Origin: Agromyces sp. H17E-10
Lineage (GTDB): Bacteria; Actinomycetota; Actinomycetes; Actinomycetales; Microbacteriaceae
NCBI RefSeq assembly: GCF_022919715.1
Contig: NZ_CP095042.1
Location: 1,798,001 to 1,862,000 of the forward strand
Reading direction: 5' to 3'
DNA length: 64,000 nucleotides
The position numbers and the translations under genes were made by a program. Below the pieces are notes generated by a model. That model searched no databases. It saw only the letters and a list, made by a program, of their open reading frames with translations, and had not been told where the DNA came from. Shown one piece after another: positions 51,313-61,324 of the stretch; position 1 is the first letter of the stretch; each line of letters begins with the position of its first letter.

Positions 51313-52233
51313 ATGGCTCTGACGACCTCCGTCACGATGACGAACGCCGCGCTCGGCGCGGTGCGCACCGCCGACCACGTCTCGCACGCACTCGCCGCGA
51401 GCATCGCCGGCCCCATGTTCGAACGCACCCGCCCCTCCCGCGAGGTGAAGCCGAGCGAACAACCCGTGCACCTCGCCGCCGAACGCCGCCCGCTGCCGCT
51501 GCCGCACGGCGACGGCGTGCTCTACGAGTGGGGCACCGGGCCGCGCACCGTGCTGCTCGTGCACGGCTGGCGCGGGCGCGCCTCGCAGTTCGCGCCCATC
51601 ATCCGCGAGCTGCGCTCCGCCGGGTACCACCTCGTCGCGTTCGATGCGCCCGCGCACGGCGATTCGGGCGGGCGGCACACCGACATCCGCTCCTGGGTCG
51701 AGGCGATCAACCGGCTGCACCTCAAGTACGGCCGCTTCGAGGCGATCATCGGCCACTCGCTCGGCGCCCTCTCGACGATGACCGCCGTGCGCGACGGCGT
51801 CTCGACGCGCGGTGTCGTGGGCATCGCGCCGATGGCCTCCGGGCGCTACCTCTTCGACGCGTTCGCCCACGGGGTCGGCCTCAGCGCCCGTGCCGCGGAG
51901 CTCCAGCGCAAGCACTACACGCGCCGGGTCTTCCCCGACAGCGCCGACCCGTGGCGCCGCTTCGACACGATCGCCGCACCGCTGCCCTCGTCGGTCGAGC
52001 TGCTGCTCCTGCACGACCGCGAGGACCGCGAGATCGACGCGGCGCAGAGCGAGCTGCTGCACGCGGCCCACGGCGACCGGTCGAGGATGCTGCTCTCGAC
52101 CGGGTCCGGACATGCGAGGCTGCTCTCGACCGACCGGACCCTCGACGCGGTCACCGCATTCGTCGGCGGCGGCGTCGCGGCCGTCGACCGCGTCGAGCGG
52201 GGCGAGGAGAAGGGCGTGCGCACCGCCGTGTGA
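51313..52233 (+). CDS. Alpha/beta hydrolase
   Basis: A 306-residue cytoplasmic hydrolase. After an unusual 50-residue N-terminus come TVLLVHGWRGRASQFAPI (oxyanion loop), FDAPAHGDSGG, the nucleophile elbow IIGHSLGALSTM, LLLLHDREDREI with the acid and GSGHARLL with the catalytic His. The substrate is unknown. AAGGAA six bases before the ATG is the ribosome site. A perfect 18-bp palindrome lies upstream, so it may be under specific control, possibly by the two-component pair just before it. Confidence 0.88.
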   Translation: MALTTSVTMTNAALGAVRTADHVSHALAASIAGPMFERTRPSREVKPSEQPVHLAAERRPLPLPHGDGVLYEWGTGPRTVLLVHGWRGRASQFAPIIRELRSAGYHLVAFDAPAHGDSGGRHTDIRSWVEAINRLHLKYGRFEAIIGHSLGALSTMTAVRDGVSTRGVVGIAPMASGRYLFDAFAHGVGLSARAAELQRKHYTRRVFPDSADPWRRFDTIAAPLPSSVELLLLHDREDREIDAAQSELLHAAHGDRSRMLLSTGSGHARLLSTDRTLDAVTAFVGGGVAAVDRVERGEEKGVRTAV

Positions 52234-52342
52234 GGCCGGGCCGGCGCGAACCCGACGCGCCGCGTCCCGAAGCCGACCGGATGCCGGGCAGCCCGGCCGG
52301 CATCCGGTCGTGTCGCCGGGCCGCCGTAGGCTCGAGGGGCAC

Positions 52343-53719
52343 ATGAACTCCCCCGAGACCTCCGAGAACGCGGCGACGCGGTCGGTCGACCGTGCCGTCG
52401 GCCGCGCCGTCGACCGCGACATCCTGCGACTCGCGATCCCCGCGCTCGGCGCGCTCATCGCCGAGCCGCTGTTCCTGCTCGCCGACACGGCCATGGTCGG
52501 TCACCTCGGCGCCGATCCGCTCGCGGGTCTCGGGCTCGCGAGCGCCGTGCTGCAGACGATCATCGGGCTCATGGTGTTCCTCGCCTACGCGACGACGCCG
52601 GCCGTCGCCCGCCGGCTCGGCACCGGCGACCTGCGCGGCGCGGTCGCGTCGGGCATCGACGGACTCTGGCTGGCGCTCGGCATCGGCGTCGTGCTCGCGG
52701 TCGCGGGCTGGTTCGCCGCGCCGTGGCTCGTGGGGCTCTTCGGGGCGACCGCCGAGGTCAGCGCCGAGGCATCCGCCTATCTCTCGATCTCGATGGCCGG
52801 GCTGCCCGCCATGCTGATCGTCTTCGCGGCGACGGGCCTGCTGCGCGGCCTGCAGGACACGAAGACCCCGCTGTGGGTCGCCGGCATCGGCTTCGCCGTG
52901 AACATCGCGCTCAACTACGTGTTCATCTACGTCGCAGGTTGGGGCATCGCGGGCTCGGCGGTCGGCACCGTCATCGCGCAGTGGGGCATGGTCGTCGTCT
53001 ACCTCGTCGTCGTCGCGACCCATGCTCGTCGGGCGGGCGCGAGCCCGTGGCCGCATCACGCCGGGGTTCTGCGCGGTGCGGCGTCGGGCGGCTGGCTGTT
53101 CATCCGCACGGCGAGCCTGCGCGTCGCACTGCTGCTCGCCACGTGGGCGGCGACCTCGCTCGGTTCGAACGAGCTCGCGGCGTTCCAGGTCGCGATGACG
53201 ATCTACTTCACGCTCGGCTTCGCGCTCGACGCCCTCGCGATCGCCGCCCAGGCGCTCATCGGGCGCGGGCTCGGCGCGGGCGACGTCGCGGCCGTCCGAC
53301 GAGTGCTGCGCCGCTGCGTCGAGTGGGGCATCGGCTCGGGCGCGGTCATCGGCGCCCTGCTCATCGCGACCGCCTGGGTGCTGCCGGGCCTCTTCACGAG
53401 CTCGGCCGAGGTCGCCGCCCTGCTGCCGCCGTCGCTCGTCGTGCTCGGCCTGTCGGCGCCGCTCGGCGGTCTCGTGTTCGTGCTCGACGGCGTGCTCATC
53501 GGTGCCGGCGACGCCCGCTACCTCGCATGGACCGGCGTCGTGAACCTCGCGGTCTTCGTTCCGCTCGCACTCGGCGTCGTCGCGATCGCGCCGCCGGGTG
53601 CCGCCGGGCCCGCGTGGCTCATGGCCACGTTCGCGATCGGCTACCTCGCCGCGCGGGCGGTCACGCTCTCGCTGCGCGCCCGCGGCACCCGATGGATGGT
53701 CACGGGCGCGCCGGCGTAG
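52343..53719 (+). CDS. MATE-family efflux transporter, DinF-like
   Basis: A 458-residue membrane protein with twelve hydrophobic segments and MATE signature stretches: ALIAEPLFLLADTAMVGHLGADPLAGLGLA in the first helices and FALDALAIAAQALIGRGLGAG in the second half. It should export cationic or other organic compounds using Na or proton gradients. TAGGCT lies ten bases before the ATG with GAGGGG between, so the leader is very short. Its stop is four bases from that of the convergent M20 gene. Confidence 0.93.
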   Translation: MNSPETSENAATRSVDRAVGRAVDRDILRLAIPALGALIAEPLFLLADTAMVGHLGADPLAGLGLASAVLQTIIGLMVFLAYATTPAVARRLGTGDLRGAVASGIDGLWLALGIGVVLAVAGWFAAPWLVGLFGATAEVSAEASAYLSISMAGLPAMLIVFAATGLLRGLQDTKTPLWVAGIGFAVNIALNYVFIYVAGWGIAGSAVGTVIAQWGMVVVYLVVVATHARRAGASPWPHHAGVLRGAASGGWLFIRTASLRVALLLATWAATSLGSNELAAFQVAMTIYFTLGFALDALAIAAQALIGRGLGAGDVAAVRRVLRRCVEWGIGSGAVIGALLIATAWVLPGLFTSSAEVAALLPPSLVVLGLSAPLGGLVFVLDGVLIGAGDARYLAWTGVVNLAVFVPLALGVVAIAPPGAAGPAWLMATFAIGYLAARAVTLSLRARGTRWMVTGAPA

Positions 53720-53723
53720 CGGT

Positions 53724-54953
53724 TCAGGCCTGCGGCGCCCCGAGCCACTCGCGAGCGGCGGCGACGAGCGCGGTCACCCCGGTCGAGAGCGTCGGGTCGA
53801 TGACCGGCGCGAACTTCGGCGAGTGGTTCGACGGCAGGTCCTGCGGCATCCCGCCGGCGGCGAGCACGGCGGGATCGAACAGCGACGGGTCGAACCCGCC
53901 GAGGAACCAGTACACGAGCGGCACCCCGGCCGCGGTCGCGAACACGCCGACGTCCTCGCTGCCCGAGACCACGCCCGGGTCGAAGACGCGCCCTTGGCCG
54001 AGTGCGCCGCGCAGTGCCGCCGCGGTCCGCTCCGAGGCATCCGGATCGTTCACCGTCGCCGGGAAGCGGTCGATGTAGTCGAAGTCGGGTTCGCGGGGTG
54101 CGCCCGAGGCTGCGGCCTCGCCCTTCGCGATGCGCTCGATGGCGGTGAGCACCGTCGTGCGCACCCCGTCGTCGAAGCTGCGCACGTTGATGCCGAGCAT
54201 CGCCTCCGACGGGATGATGTTGTGCTTCGTACCGGCGTGCAGCTGCCCGACCGTGACGACGGCGGCGTCGGTGGGCGCGACCTCGCGGGCGACGACGCCC
54301 TGCAACCGCACCGTGATCGCCGCGGCGAGCAGCACCGGGTCGACCCCGGCCTCGGGCCGCGACCCGTGGCCGCCGACGCCGTGCACGCGCACCGTCAGCG
54401 AGTCGGCGGCCGCCATCGCGACGCCGGGATGCAGCCCCGCGAAGCCCGCCGGGAGCGGGGCGACGTGCTGGCCGAGCACGATCTCGGGCTTCGGCACCCG
54501 GTCGTACAGGCCCGCGGCGATCACCGACTCGGCGCCGCCGCCGAGCTCCTCGGCGGGCTGGAACACGACGACGAGCGTGCCCGACCACGCGCCGCGCTCG
54601 TCGGCCATCCGCTCGGCGGCGCCGAGCAGGCACGTGACGTGGACATCGTGCCCGCAAGCGTGCATGACGGGTACGTCGTTGCCGTCGGGGTCGGTGCCGC
54701 GCACCGAGCTCGCATAGGGCAGGCCCGTGTCCTCGAGGACGGGCAGCGCGTCCATGTCGGCGCGCAGCAGCACCGTCGGACCGTCGCCGTTCGCGAGCAC
54801 GCCCGCGACGCCCGTGACACCGAGCCCGGTGATCACGTCGAAGCCGAGGCCCGTGAGTGTGTCGGCGACGATGCCGGCGGTGCGGTGCTCCTGGAACGAG
54901 AGTTCGGGGTTGGCGTGCAGGTCGCGGTAGATCGCGGCGAGGTCGAGGCTCAT
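53724..54953 (-). CDS. M20-family metal-dependent amidohydrolase
   Basis: A 409-residue hydrolase of the IAA-amino-acid/N-acyl-amino-acid type. Motifs: DLHANPELSFQEHRTA, VLLRADMDALPVLEDTGL, MHACGHDVHVTCLLGAA with metal ligands Cys/His/His, VFQPAEELGGGAESVI, and HNIIPSEAMLGINVRSFDD of the dimerisation domain. It cleaves the amide of an N-acyl amino acid; the exact substrate is unknown. Its own TAGGCT box six bases before the ATG makes it leaderless, although the LacI-type gene lies just upstream on the same strand. Confidence 0.92.
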   Translation of the reverse strand: MSLDLAAIYRDLHANPELSFQEHRTAGIVADTLTGLGFDVITGLGVTGVAGVLANGDGPTVLLRADMDALPVLEDTGLPYASSVRGTDPDGNDVPVMHACGHDVHVTCLLGAAERMADERGAWSGTLVVVFQPAEELGGGAESVIAAGLYDRVPKPEIVLGQHVAPLPAGFAGLHPGVAMAAADSLTVRVHGVGGHGSRPEAGVDPVLLAAAITVRLQGVVAREVAPTDAAVVTVGQLHAGTKHNIIPSEAMLGINVRSFDDGVRTTVLTAIERIAKGEAAASGAPREPDFDYIDRFPATVNDPDASERTAAALRGALGQGRVFDPGVVSGSEDVGVFATAAGVPLVYWFLGGFDPSLFDPAVLAAGGMPQDLPSNHSPKFAPVIDPTLSTGVTALVAAAREWLGAPQA

Positions 54954-54965
54954 GCGGTCAGCCTA
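54954..54965 (-). promoter_or_regulatory. -10 box for the leaderless amidohydrolase gene
   Basis: Minus-strand TAGGCT at 54960-54965 is followed by six bases and the ATG at 54953. Confidence 0.55.
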
Positions 54966-54979
54966 GGTCGCCGACCTCG

Positions 54980-56062
54980 TCAGCGGGCGGGCGGCGGGGC
55001 CGTCGTGTCGCCGACGTGCAGGGTGCTCGTGAAGCAGACCGACTTCGGCGACTCGCCGGCGAGCAGGCCGACGACCGCCTCGCCGGCGGCTCGGCCCTTC
55101 GCGACCGACGGCTGCGAGAGCGTCGTGAGGTCGTGCTGCAGGCCGTCGACACGGATGCCGTCGAACCCGATGACGCTGAGCTCGGCCGGCACGGCGATGC
55201 CGAGCTCCTCGGCCGCACGGATGACGCCCGCGGCGAGCAGGTCGCTCTGCGCGATGACCGCCGTCGGGCGGGTCTCGGGGTCGGCGAGCAGCGCCCGCGC
55301 CGCTTCCAGCCCCTCCTCGATCGAGCTCGCACCGGCGACCTGGCCGCCGATGCCGGGGAACACCTCGCGCGCCCCGGCGAGCCGCTCGCGCGCGGTGGCC
55401 GCGGTGCCCGTGCGCTCGAGCTCGGGGGTGAGGGGGCCGCGGGTGCGCGCGGCGTCGAACGGGAGGGTCACGAGCGCGACCTCGGTGTGTCCGAGCTCGC
55501 GCAGGTACTCGGCGCCGCGGCGTGTGGCCTGGTGGTTGTCGATCGAGATCTCGGGCAGGTCCTCGCCGGTGTCGCCTTCGATGGCGACGGCGGGGATGCC
55601 CCTGCGCCGTAGCGCCTCGATCGAGACCGCGAGCCTCGGGCTGCAGCCGATGAGCACGACTGCGTCGACGGGCGCGCTCTCGATGTTCACCGCGTTCTCG
55701 CCGGGTTCGCCCGTGTCGGTGAGCAGCAGCAGCCCGGCACCGAGCGGGGCGATGCCCTCGGTGATGCCGTCGAGCATCTGGATCTTCACCGGATCGAGGA
55801 ACGCCGCCCGCACGCGCTCCTCGAGCACGACGCCGACGATGCCCGACCGACCGCGGCGCAGCGATCGGGCCCGCGGGTCGGGCCCGCCGTAGCCGAGCGC
55901 GGCGGCGGCGTCGAGCACGCGTTGCTTCGTCGCATCCGACACCGGGCCCGAGCCGCTGAACGCGAGCGAGGCGGTCGATGCCGACACGCCGGCCTTCGCG
56001 GCGACGTCGGCGAGCGTCGGCCTCGACGCGGGCGACGCGGGTGCTGCGGGTTCGGGCTGCAT
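54980..56062 (-). CDS. LacI-family transcriptional regulator
   Basis: A 360-residue repressor-type protein with headpiece TLADVAAKAGVSASTASLAFSGSGPVSD, hinge LGYGGPDPRARSLRRGRSGIVG and a sugar-binding-type effector domain (VDAVVLIGCSPRLAVSIEAL, PAVAIEGDT, LSVIGFDGIRVDGLQHDLTTLSQP). No sugar genes are adjacent; the M20 amidohydrolase follows 26 bases later. A CGAAACGATTCG element sits right behind the -10 box, so it probably represses itself. The ATG lies seven bases after TAGAAT. Confidence 0.92.
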   Translation of the reverse strand: MQPEPAAPASPASRPTLADVAAKAGVSASTASLAFSGSGPVSDATKQRVLDAAAALGYGGPDPRARSLRRGRSGIVGVVLEERVRAAFLDPVKIQMLDGITEGIAPLGAGLLLLTDTGEPGENAVNIESAPVDAVVLIGCSPRLAVSIEALRRRGIPAVAIEGDTGEDLPEISIDNHQATRRGAEYLRELGHTEVALVTLPFDAARTRGPLTPELERTGTAATARERLAGAREVFPGIGGQVAGASSIEEGLEAARALLADPETRPTAVIAQSDLLAAGVIRAAEELGIAVPAELSVIGFDGIRVDGLQHDLTTLSQPSVAKGRAAGEAVVGLLAGESPKSVCFTSTLHVGDTTAPPPAR

Positions 56063-56075
56063 GCGCCCGATTCTA
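56063..56075 (-). promoter_or_regulatory. -10 box for a leaderless LacI-type gene
   Basis: Minus-strand TAGAAT at 56070-56075 is followed by seven bases and the ATG at 56062. Confidence 0.6.
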
Positions 56076-56078
56076 GGC

Positions 56079-56090
56079 CGAATCGTTTCG
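56079..56090. promoter_or_regulatory. Candidate autoregulatory operator of the LacI-type gene
   Basis: CGAATCGTTTCG has inverted ends CGAA/TTCG and resembles LacI-family sites of the AAACGNTT type. It lies three bases upstream of the -10 box, inside the promoter spacer, where a bound repressor would block polymerase. Confidence 0.45.
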
Positions 56091-56110
56091 ACATCGGCCG
56101 TCCGGCCACA

Positions 56111-56542
56111 TCACGCGCGCTCCGCGATCTCCTTCACCTTCGCGACCAGCGAGTCCCACATCCCCGCCGAGTGCCGCATGGCCTCCTCGGTCGGGTTGTT
56201 GTCCTGGGTGAGCGTCAGCACGGTCGAGCCGCCGACGTCGTCGAGGGTCCAGGTCAGGGTGTGGTGGTGCTCGGGCACGTCGGCCTGGCCGCTCAGCGGG
56301 CTGAAGTGGGTGTTGACGAGCCGCCCGGGCGGCGAGAACTCGAGCACCACGCCGTGGTCCTCGTAGGGCTCGCCCTCCCAGACGCCGCGCCAGTGGATCG
56401 GGCCGCCGACGGACCAGTCCGTCACGAGCTCGGTGCGGAACATGAACTCGCGCGCGGACACCGGATCGGTGATGACCGCCCACACGCGCTCGCGCGGCGC
56501 GTCGATCGTGATGCTCGAGACCGCATCGAACTGCTCGGTCAT
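56111..56542 (-). CDS. SRPBCC (AHSA1/START-like) protein
   Basis: A 143-residue single-domain protein of the Bet v1-like fold: SSITIDAPRERVWAVITDPVSAREFM at the start, GVWEGEPYEDHGVVLEFSPPGRLV in the middle strands and the C-terminal helix MWDSLVAKVKEIAERA. AHSA1-type members bind hydrophobic ligands in a central cavity and often act as toxin or stress-response helpers; the function here is unknown. GAGGAGG nine bases before the ATG is a strong ribosome site. Confidence 0.9.
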   Translation of the reverse strand: MTEQFDAVSSITIDAPRERVWAVITDPVSAREFMFRTELVTDWSVGGPIHWRGVWEGEPYEDHGVVLEFSPPGRLVNTHFSPLSGQADVPEHHHTLTWTLDDVGGSTVLTLTQDNNPTEEAMRHSAGMWDSLVAKVKEIAERA

Positions 56543-56623
56543 GATCGTCCTCCTCGCTGCATCGCGGATCGCGACGCCTCCTCGGAGGCTACGCCGAGCG
56601 CCCGGCGGCGTCTTGAACGAACG

Positions 56624-56657
56624 CGACGGCCCCGGAGCCGCTGCCCCGGAGCCGTCG
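56624..56657 (-). terminator. Probable terminator of the PKD-protein gene
   Basis: CGACGGC (56624-56630) and GCCGTCG (56651-56657) are inverted repeats that enclose two direct copies of CCCCGGAGCCG. The structure lies 11 bases past the stop of the gene at 56668. Confidence 0.45.
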
Positions 56658-56667
56658 GCTTCGCTCC

Positions 56668-58716
56668 CTACTTCTTGTTGAGGCTGAACTGCAGCGTCAC
56701 CGAGTCGCCGAGGTAGCGCCCGGCGTCACCCGCCCACGAGACGGTGAGCGGGTAGAACCCCGGCTTCTGCACCAGCTTGAGCTGCGCCGTGGCGATACCC
56801 GACGACGCGGTCGTCGCGCTCACCTGCTGCGATCCGATCACGAACGTCACGGTCCGGCCGGCGAGCGGGCGGCCGAGGGCGTCGACGAGCTTCGCCGAGA
56901 CCGTGACCGCCTTGTTCGGCGAGCCCTTCAGCCCGCCCGTGTAGGTGAGCTCCGACGCCATCGCCGACACCGCGAACGGGTCGCCGGTGGTCGCCGAGGC
57001 CTCGAACTTCGACGGGTTCCCCACGTAGCTCGCCGACACCGTGTGGGCGCCTGCGAGCTTCACGACCGGGTAGTCGAGCCGCGCCCGCCCCGAGGCATCC
57101 GTCATCGCCGTGCCGACCGGTGAGCCGTCGACGGCGAAGGCGACCGGCGCCCCGTTGAGCGGCGTGCCGAACTCGTCGACGAGCGACGCCGTGAGCGGCG
57201 CGATCGAACTGTGATCGGCGGCCTGCGGGCCGGTGTACGACAGCTCCGTCGCGTGCTTGCGCACGTGCACGGTGAACTGCTTCACGGTGCAGGCGCCGTC
57301 CTTGTCGCAGACCGTGACCGTCGGCGATGGGTCGCCGATGACCGACCAGGAGTGCGTCGCAGAGGTGCCGCCGTTGTCGATCGAGTCTCCGTCGCCGAAC
57401 GCCCAGTCGTAGGTGAGCGTCGACTGGTCGGCCGCGCCGGGATCGACCGCCTGCGCCTTCAGCGTGAGCGGCTTGCCCCACGGAACGGTGACCGGCGCGC
57501 CGGGCACCACCGTGACGTTCGGTGCCGCGTTCGCCACGTGCACCGTGAAGTCGGCGGTGTCGGTCAGTCCGGTCTCGTCGGTCACGACGACCTGCCCGGT
57601 CCACACTCCGTCGTCGGCGTAGACGTGCTGCGGGGTCGCGGTATGGCCGGGGCCCGAGCCGTCGCCGAAGTCCCAGCTGTACGTCGCGCCGGCCGCACAC
57701 GGCCCCGTCGCGCTCGTCGAGAACTGGATCGGCGTGCCCTCGGTGCCGTCGGGCGCCGAGACCGCACCGAGCGTCGGCGGGATGTTGTTCGCCTGGATGG
57801 CGCCGAGCCCGATCGTTCCGCCCGGACCGCTCATGTCGAGCGAGGCATCGCTGGTCGCGACCTCGACGGTGTCGGAGTACACCTCGATCCTGACGCCGAA
57901 CGGGGTCGGCGGGATCGGCGGGCTCACGAACCCGGCCTCGATGCCGACGCTCGAGACGACGTGCAGCCCCGGAGTCGATGCAAGGTCGCCGAGCCCGTAG
58001 CTCAGCTGGTCGCCGACGGGAACCCGGCAGTCGATCGTCATCGGGTCGACCTGCGGCCCCTCGCCGAGCGACAGCGGGCCGCTCGCGAGGTCCTGGCTCG
58101 CGGTGCTCGCCGTGCGCAACGTGTCGAGTGCGTGCGAGGTGACCGTCACGTCGGAGACCATCTTGAGGTTCAGGTACGGGAAGCCGGTCGCGATGAGCGG
58201 CGGGTCCAGCACGCCGACGTCGCTGCTCTCGAGGTGGCAGCTGTACGTGCTGCCGTCGGCGAGCAGGTTGCAGGCTCCGCTGGCCGTGATCGACGGGTGC
58301 ACGTCGATCGTGAGGTCGCCGAAGGGATCGGTCGCGAGCGTGAGCGACGCATCGATCTGGTAGGTGATGCTCATGGTGCCCGAGACGGGGCGCGTGAGCT
58401 CGACGGTCGGGTCGAGCGCTCGGCCCTGCCGGACCTCGTCGGGATCCCAGTCGACCGACACGACGGCCGGCTGCGACCACGAGCCGTTGGCGCTGAACGT
58501 CGCCTGGCCCGAGAGCGCACCCTCCGTGAACGAGTAGGTCTCGTGACCGATCTCGCCGGCGCCCGAGAGCGTCGTGGCGATGGTTCCGGAGTCGGCGAAG
58601 GCGGCGGTGGAGCCGACGGCGAGACCGCCGAGGGCGAGCGCGACGCCGGCGGCTAGACCGACGGCGGCGCGACGACCGGTCGACCCGCGGGTGACCGGTG
58701 AGACGGGCTTGATCAT
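56668..58716 (-). CDS. Secreted PKD/Ig-like domain protein
   Basis: A 682-residue extracellular protein. A signal peptide occupies about residues 1-41 (basic start, hydrophobic core ending VGSTAAFA). An N-terminal unknown domain (about 45-320) with a Cys pair follows. Then come two PKD domains (YSWDFGDGSGPGHTATPQHVY; YDWAFGDGDSIDNGG) and two bacterial Ig-like domains (LSYTGPQAADHSSIAPLTASL; LTYTGGLKGSPNKAVTVSAKL). There is no transmembrane tail or sorting motif, so it is released or bound non-covalently. An adhesive or matrix role is plausible. The ATG 58716 begins the signal peptide; the longer frame is spurious. Confidence 0.9.
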   Translation of the reverse strand: MIKPVSPVTRGSTGRRAAVGLAAGVALALGGLAVGSTAAFADSGTIATTLSGAGEIGHETYSFTEGALSGQATFSANGSWSQPAVVSVDWDPDEVRQGRALDPTVELTRPVSGTMSITYQIDASLTLATDPFGDLTIDVHPSITASGACNLLADGSTYSCHLESSDVGVLDPPLIATGFPYLNLKMVSDVTVTSHALDTLRTASTASQDLASGPLSLGEGPQVDPMTIDCRVPVGDQLSYGLGDLASTPGLHVVSSVGIEAGFVSPPIPPTPFGVRIEVYSDTVEVATSDASLDMSGPGGTIGLGAIQANNIPPTLGAVSAPDGTEGTPIQFSTSATGPCAAGATYSWDFGDGSGPGHTATPQHVYADDGVWTGQVVVTDETGLTDTADFTVHVANAAPNVTVVPGAPVTVPWGKPLTLKAQAVDPGAADQSTLTYDWAFGDGDSIDNGGTSATHSWSVIGDPSPTVTVCDKDGACTVKQFTVHVRKHATELSYTGPQAADHSSIAPLTASLVDEFGTPLNGAPVAFAVDGSPVGTAMTDASGRARLDYPVVKLAGAHTVSASYVGNPSKFEASATTGDPFAVSAMASELTYTGGLKGSPNKAVTVSAKLVDALGRPLAGRTVTFVIGSQQVSATTASSGIATAQLKLVQKPGFYPLTVSWAGDAGRYLGDSVTLQFSLNKK

Positions 58717-58956
58717 TTCGGATGACCCTTCCCACGTGCGGGTGCACGCTCGCGCGACCCGCGAGGAGTTGAAGACGCCGAGCGCGAGGAGCCCGGCACG
58801 TGGGGAAATCCCTGTACCCCGGAAGGCCAAGGCGAGCACCGGGCGTCAACCCGGCATGAACCGTGGGAGCCCCGGAAGGGCGGGCCTCGCGGCACACGCT
58901 ACGCGCGCGGCGTGTACCGCGGCGACCCCAGTTCGGGCGGTAGCGGGGGTGGCCGT
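58717..58956 (-). promoter_or_regulatory. Upstream region of the PKD-protein gene, possibly structured leader
   Basis: This 240-base gap holds, on the minus strand, several short hairpins: ACACGCC...GCGTGT (near 58894-58915), CCGGG-ttgacg-CCCGG (near 58840-58855) and GGGG-tacagggattt-CCCC (near 58803-58821), plus two direct copies of CCTTCCGGGG. The density suggests a structured RNA leader. I could not match it to a known riboswitch class. AAGGG precedes the start codon by 11 bases. Confidence 0.35.
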
Positions 58957-60138
<1,182 letters not shown>

Positions 60139-60153
60139 CGGATGCTCCGTTTC

Positions 60154-61197
60154 TCAGACCTGGGTCCAGTCGAGGATGACCTTGCCGACGCCGCCCGAGG
60201 CGGCCACGTCGAAGGCCTCGCGCCAGTCGCGCGCGGCGAACCGGTCGCTGATGATGGATGCCACGCGCGAGCGCAGCTCGCTCGAGGTCTGCAGCATCGC
60301 CGACATCGAGTTCCAGGTCTCGAACATCTCGCGGCCGTAGATGCCCTTGAGCGTGAGCATGTGGGTGACGACCTTGCCCCAGTCGATCGCGTACGGCTCG
60401 CTCGGAAGGCCCAGCATCGCGATGCGGCCGCCGTGGTTCATGTTCTCGATCATCTCGGGCAGCGCCTTCGGCGACCCGCTCATCTCGAAGCCGACGTCGA
60501 AGCCCTCGCGCATGCCGAGCCGCTGCTGCACGTCGCGCACCCGCTCCTGCGAGACGTCGACGACGGCGTCCGCGCCCATCTCCAGCGCGAGCGCGAGACG
60601 CGACGGCGAGACATCCGAGGCGACGATGAACCGCGCGCCGACGTGCCGGGCGACCGCGATCGACATGAGCCCGATCGGCCCGCACCCGGTGACCAGCACG
60701 TCCTCACCGACGACCGAGAAGGCGAGCGCCGTGTGCACCGCGTTGCCGAACGGGTCGAAGATCGCGCCGACCTCGGGGTCGACGGGCGAGTGGTGCACCC
60801 AGACGTTCTCGCCGGGAATCACGACGTACTCGGCGAACGCGCCGTCGCGGTGCAGGCCCACGCCCTGCGTGCGGATGCACATCTGGCGGCGGCCGGCCCG
60901 GCAGTTGCGACACATGCCGCAGACGACGTGCCCTTCACCCGACACGTGATCGCCGACGGCGACGTCGTGCACGAGCGAGCCCACCTCGACGACCTCGCCA
61001 TAGAACTCGTGACCCGGGATGAGCGGGGTGCGGATCTCGGACGCGGCCCAGTCGTCCCACTTCTCGATGTGCAGGTCGGTGCCGCAGATGCCGGTGCGCA
61101 GGACGCGGATCTTGACGTCGGCGGGGCCCGGCTCGGGCTCGGGCCGTTCGACGAACTCGAAACCGGCGCCGGGGGCGGCTTTGTAGAGGGCCTTCAT
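60154..61197 (-). CDS. tdh: L-threonine 3-dehydrogenase
   Basis: A zinc-dependent medium-chain dehydrogenase that oxidises threonine to 2-amino-3-ketobutyrate with NAD. The 347-residue protein shows the catalytic zinc site ([30 protein letters not shown]), structural zinc cysteines [15 protein letters not shown], and the nucleotide motif [21 protein letters not shown]. The adjacent kbl makes the assignment firm, since other dehydrogenases of this family look similar. The start ATG 61197 opens the family-typical [13 protein letters not shown]. Confidence 0.96.
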   Translation of the reverse strand: MKALYKAAPGAGFEFVERPEPEPGPADVKIRVLRTGICGTDLHIEKWDDWAASEIRTPLIPGHEFYGEVVEVGSLVHDVAVGDHVSGEGHVVCGMCRNCRAGRRQMCIRTQGVGLHRDGAFAEYVVIPGENVWVHHSPVDPEVGAIFDPFGNAVHTALAFSVVGEDVLVTGCGPIGLMSIAVARHVGARFIVASDVSPSRLALALEMGADAVVDVSQERVRDVQQRLGMREGFDVGFEMSGSPKALPEMIENMNHGGRIAMLGLPSEPYAIDWGKVVTHMLTLKGIYGREMFETWNSMSAMLQTSSELRSRVASIISDRFAARDWREAFDVAASGGVGKVILDWTQV

Positions 61198-61324
61198 CGC
61201 TCGAGAAACTCCGTTGTTCGGCGCACGAACCGCTGGGTGCGGCGGCTCATGCGAATGGTCCGGTGGGTGCGCCGGATGACTCAGCCATCGTACCGGCGCG
61301 GGCGGTCGTCGGCAGCGGGATGCC

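Noticed and set aside
58717..58956. Cyclic di-AMP (ydaO) or cyclic di-GMP riboswitch
   Set aside because: The region is hairpin-rich, but the conserved core motifs of these classes that I know do not appear.
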